Shown piece by piece: positions 6,189 through 6,811 of a stretch of DNA of 6,811 nt. The stretch comes from an uncultured Curvibacter sp. Its GTDB lineage: Bacteria > Pseudomonadota > Gammaproteobacteria > Burkholderiales > Burkholderiaceae. How positions within the stretch are numbered: the stretch's first letter is position 1; the number at the start of each line of letters is the position of its first letter. The notes beneath the pieces were generated by a model. That model had not been told where the DNA came from and ran no database searches. It saw only the letters and a program-made list of their open reading frames with translations. The stretch is taken from positions 1 through 6,811 of the forward strand of contig CAMLNH010000153.1 in the NCBI GenBank assembly GCA_946481355.1, given 5' to 3'. Both the position numbers and the translations under genes were made by a program.

Positions 6189-6788
6189 TCAGCGCGCCGG
6201 CCCGAGCAGAGCCGCGCGCAGCTTGGGCGCGGGGGTCTGCTCCGACAGCCAGATGCCGAAGAAGAGGCGCGCGAACTCGGGGTCGCGGACCTCACTCGTC
6301 GGCCGGCCGTTGTAATAGAACTGCGCGCCGCGGCCCGGCAGGTGCACGCCCAGCAGGCGGTCGCCGGCACGCACATCAGGAAACGCCGCCACCATGGCCT
6401 GCAGCCAGTCCTTGGCCTGCGCCTCGCTGAAAGGACCGATGCGGCGCATCTCCTCGATGGAACGCTCGGCGATGTCGCGCCCCTTGAAGTTGCGCAGGTA
6501 CTGCAGCTCCAGTGCATGGCGCTGGCGTTCGAAAGCCGCGGGCTCGAAGCCCGGCTCCACCCAGAGGCTGGCCTGGTAGACATCGAAGCCCCAATACGTG
6601 TAGATGCCGCTGCCGGCCGCGCGCAGCTGTGCCAGCGGCGCGGCGGCCGGAGCGATCTCGGCGTGCGCGCCGAGAAGCGTTGCGCCGGCCAGCAGCAGGG
6701 TTGCTACGCTTTTTGCAGCGTGAACTGCACCACGTCCGTATTGCCCTCGTCGAAGGCTGCTTCGCAGTAGGCGAGATAGAACTCCCAT
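6189..6788 (-). CDS. Chalcone isomerase-like exported protein
   Basis: The domain from about residue 54 onward (LRAAGSGIYTYWGFDVYQASLWV, then ALELQYLRNFKGRDIAERSIEEMRRIG and FYYNGRPTSEVRDPEFARLFFGIWL) matches bacterial chalcone-isomerase-like proteins. The fold is shared with plant fatty-acid-binding CHI-like proteins, so fatty-acid binding rather than flavonoid chemistry is likely. A signal peptide is visible (KSVATLLLAGATLLGAHA, residues 26-43), with cleavage near 43/44. The start is uncertain: the only in-frame ATG, at 6788, overlaps the methyltransferase gene by 85 bp, adds an unusually long n-region, and lacks a good Shine-Dalgarno sequence. No ATG, GTG or TTG exists in this frame closer to the signal peptide. 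The mature domain is secure; the N-terminus is not. Confidence 0.82.
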   Translation of the reverse strand: MGVLSRLLRSSLRRGQYGRGAVHAAKSVATLLLAGATLLGAHAEIAPAAAPLAQLRAAGSGIYTYWGFDVYQASLWVEPGFEPAAFERQRHALELQYLRNFKGRDIAERSIEEMRRIGPFSEAQAKDWLQAMVAAFPDVRAGDRLLGVHLPGRGAQFYYNGRPTSEVRDPEFARLFFGIWLSEQTPAPKLRAALLGPAR

Positions 6789-6811
6789 AGACGGATGAAC
6801 CTTTCATCGAA
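6704..6811 (-). CDS. CFA synthase-type SAM methyltransferase, C-terminal end (cut by window edge)
   Basis: Only the last 35 codons are inside the window, reading FDERFIRLWEFYLAYCEAAF (the first 20 residues) and ending DVVQFTLQKA before a TAG at 6706-6704. FIRxWEFYLxYCEAxF is the conserved C-terminal helix of cyclopropane-fatty-acyl-phospholipid synthases, and the DVVQFTL ending is common in the subgroup found with flavin amine oxidases and DUF1365. These enzymes transfer a methyl(ene) group from S-adenosylmethionine to double bonds in membrane phospholipid acyl chains. The gene would be the upstream partner in the operon. The catalytic domain is outside the window, so it cannot be told from sequence whether it makes cyclopropane rings or another methylated product. 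Confidence 0.85.
   Translation of the reverse strand, partial: FDERFIRLWEFYLAYCEAAFDEGNTDVVQFTLQKA

Larger units (their letters stand above)
2819..6811 (-). other. Probable operon for membrane-lipid modification / photo-oxidative stress
   Basis: Seven same-strand genes follow each other with overlaps or gaps of at most 38 bp: methyltransferase, chalcone-isomerase-like, MFS_2, DUF3833, SDR, NTF2-like and DUF2798. No terminator or promoter-sized gap is visible inside. The set (without DUF2798) matches a recurrent proteobacterial cluster often linked to an ECF sigma factor/ChrR pair. The promoter must lie beyond the right edge. Inclusion of DUF2798 is the least certain part. Confidence 0.7.

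Noticed and set aside
5583..6770. Long open frame on the + strand opposite the transporter and chalcone-isomerase-like genes
   Set aside because: It runs across two well-supported minus-strand genes and its product is a low-complexity Gln/Arg/His/Ala sequence typical of a shadow frame.
1..6811. Mobile elements, CRISPR arrays, tRNA genes or phage genes
   Set aside because: No tandem direct repeats, terminal inverted repeats, transposase or integrase motifs, or tRNA-like folds were seen; composition appears uniform.

Overview
The window is GC-rich, densely packed and strongly biased to G/C at third codon positions. Gene content (an E. coli-type glutamate-cysteine ligase, a DUF1294 protein, an oxidoreductase-like Cys protein, and a stress-linked lipid-modification operon) and protein style suggest a betaproteobacterium, most likely of the Comamonadaceae. 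This is inferred from resemblance, since no rRNA or other phylogenetic marker is present. I see no tRNA, rRNA, CRISPR array, insertion sequence or phage gene, and the window looks chromosomal.

Left part (1-1864). The 5' end of gshA (minus strand, cut by the window edge) diverges from a two-gene + strand unit: a 75-residue Cys-rich oxidoreductase-like protein and a DUF1294 membrane protein, joined by an ATGA overlap. The 93-bp region between gshA and this unit holds a strong imperfect hairpin just before the + strand start. Facing the DUF1294 gene is a minus-strand SDR dehydrogenase resembling the (3R)-hydroxyacyl-CoA dehydrogenase part of peroxisomal multifunctional enzyme 2. The SDR gene diverges from a NUDT19-like Nudix hydrolase gene (+ strand). 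Both products could act on acyl-CoA or CoA-type substrates.

Right part (2819-6811). All genes are on the minus strand and tightly spaced, so they look like one operon. In transcription order they are: the C-terminus of a cyclopropane-fatty-acid-synthase-type methyltransferase (cut by the window edge), a chalcone-isomerase-like exported protein, a MelB/GPH-type MFS transporter, a DUF3833 lipoprotein, an SDR oxidoreductase, an NTF2/SnoaL-like protein, and (probably last, 38 bp on) a DUF2798 two-helix membrane protein. This set is a recurrent proteobacterial neighbourhood, often found with a flavin amine-oxidase-like protein, DUF1365, and an ECF sigma factor/ChrR anti-sigma pair that responds to light or singlet oxygen. 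The natural reading is modification of unsaturated membrane acyl chains under photo-oxidative stress. The flavoprotein, DUF1365 and sigma/anti-sigma genes are not in the window and may lie beyond its right edge.

The points most worth a second look are the start of the chalcone-isomerase-like gene, which is either an 85-bp overlap with the methyltransferase or something unusual at an A5 tract; a 10-bp hairpin that hides the ribosome binding site of the DUF2798 gene; and the poorly understood lipid operon itself.
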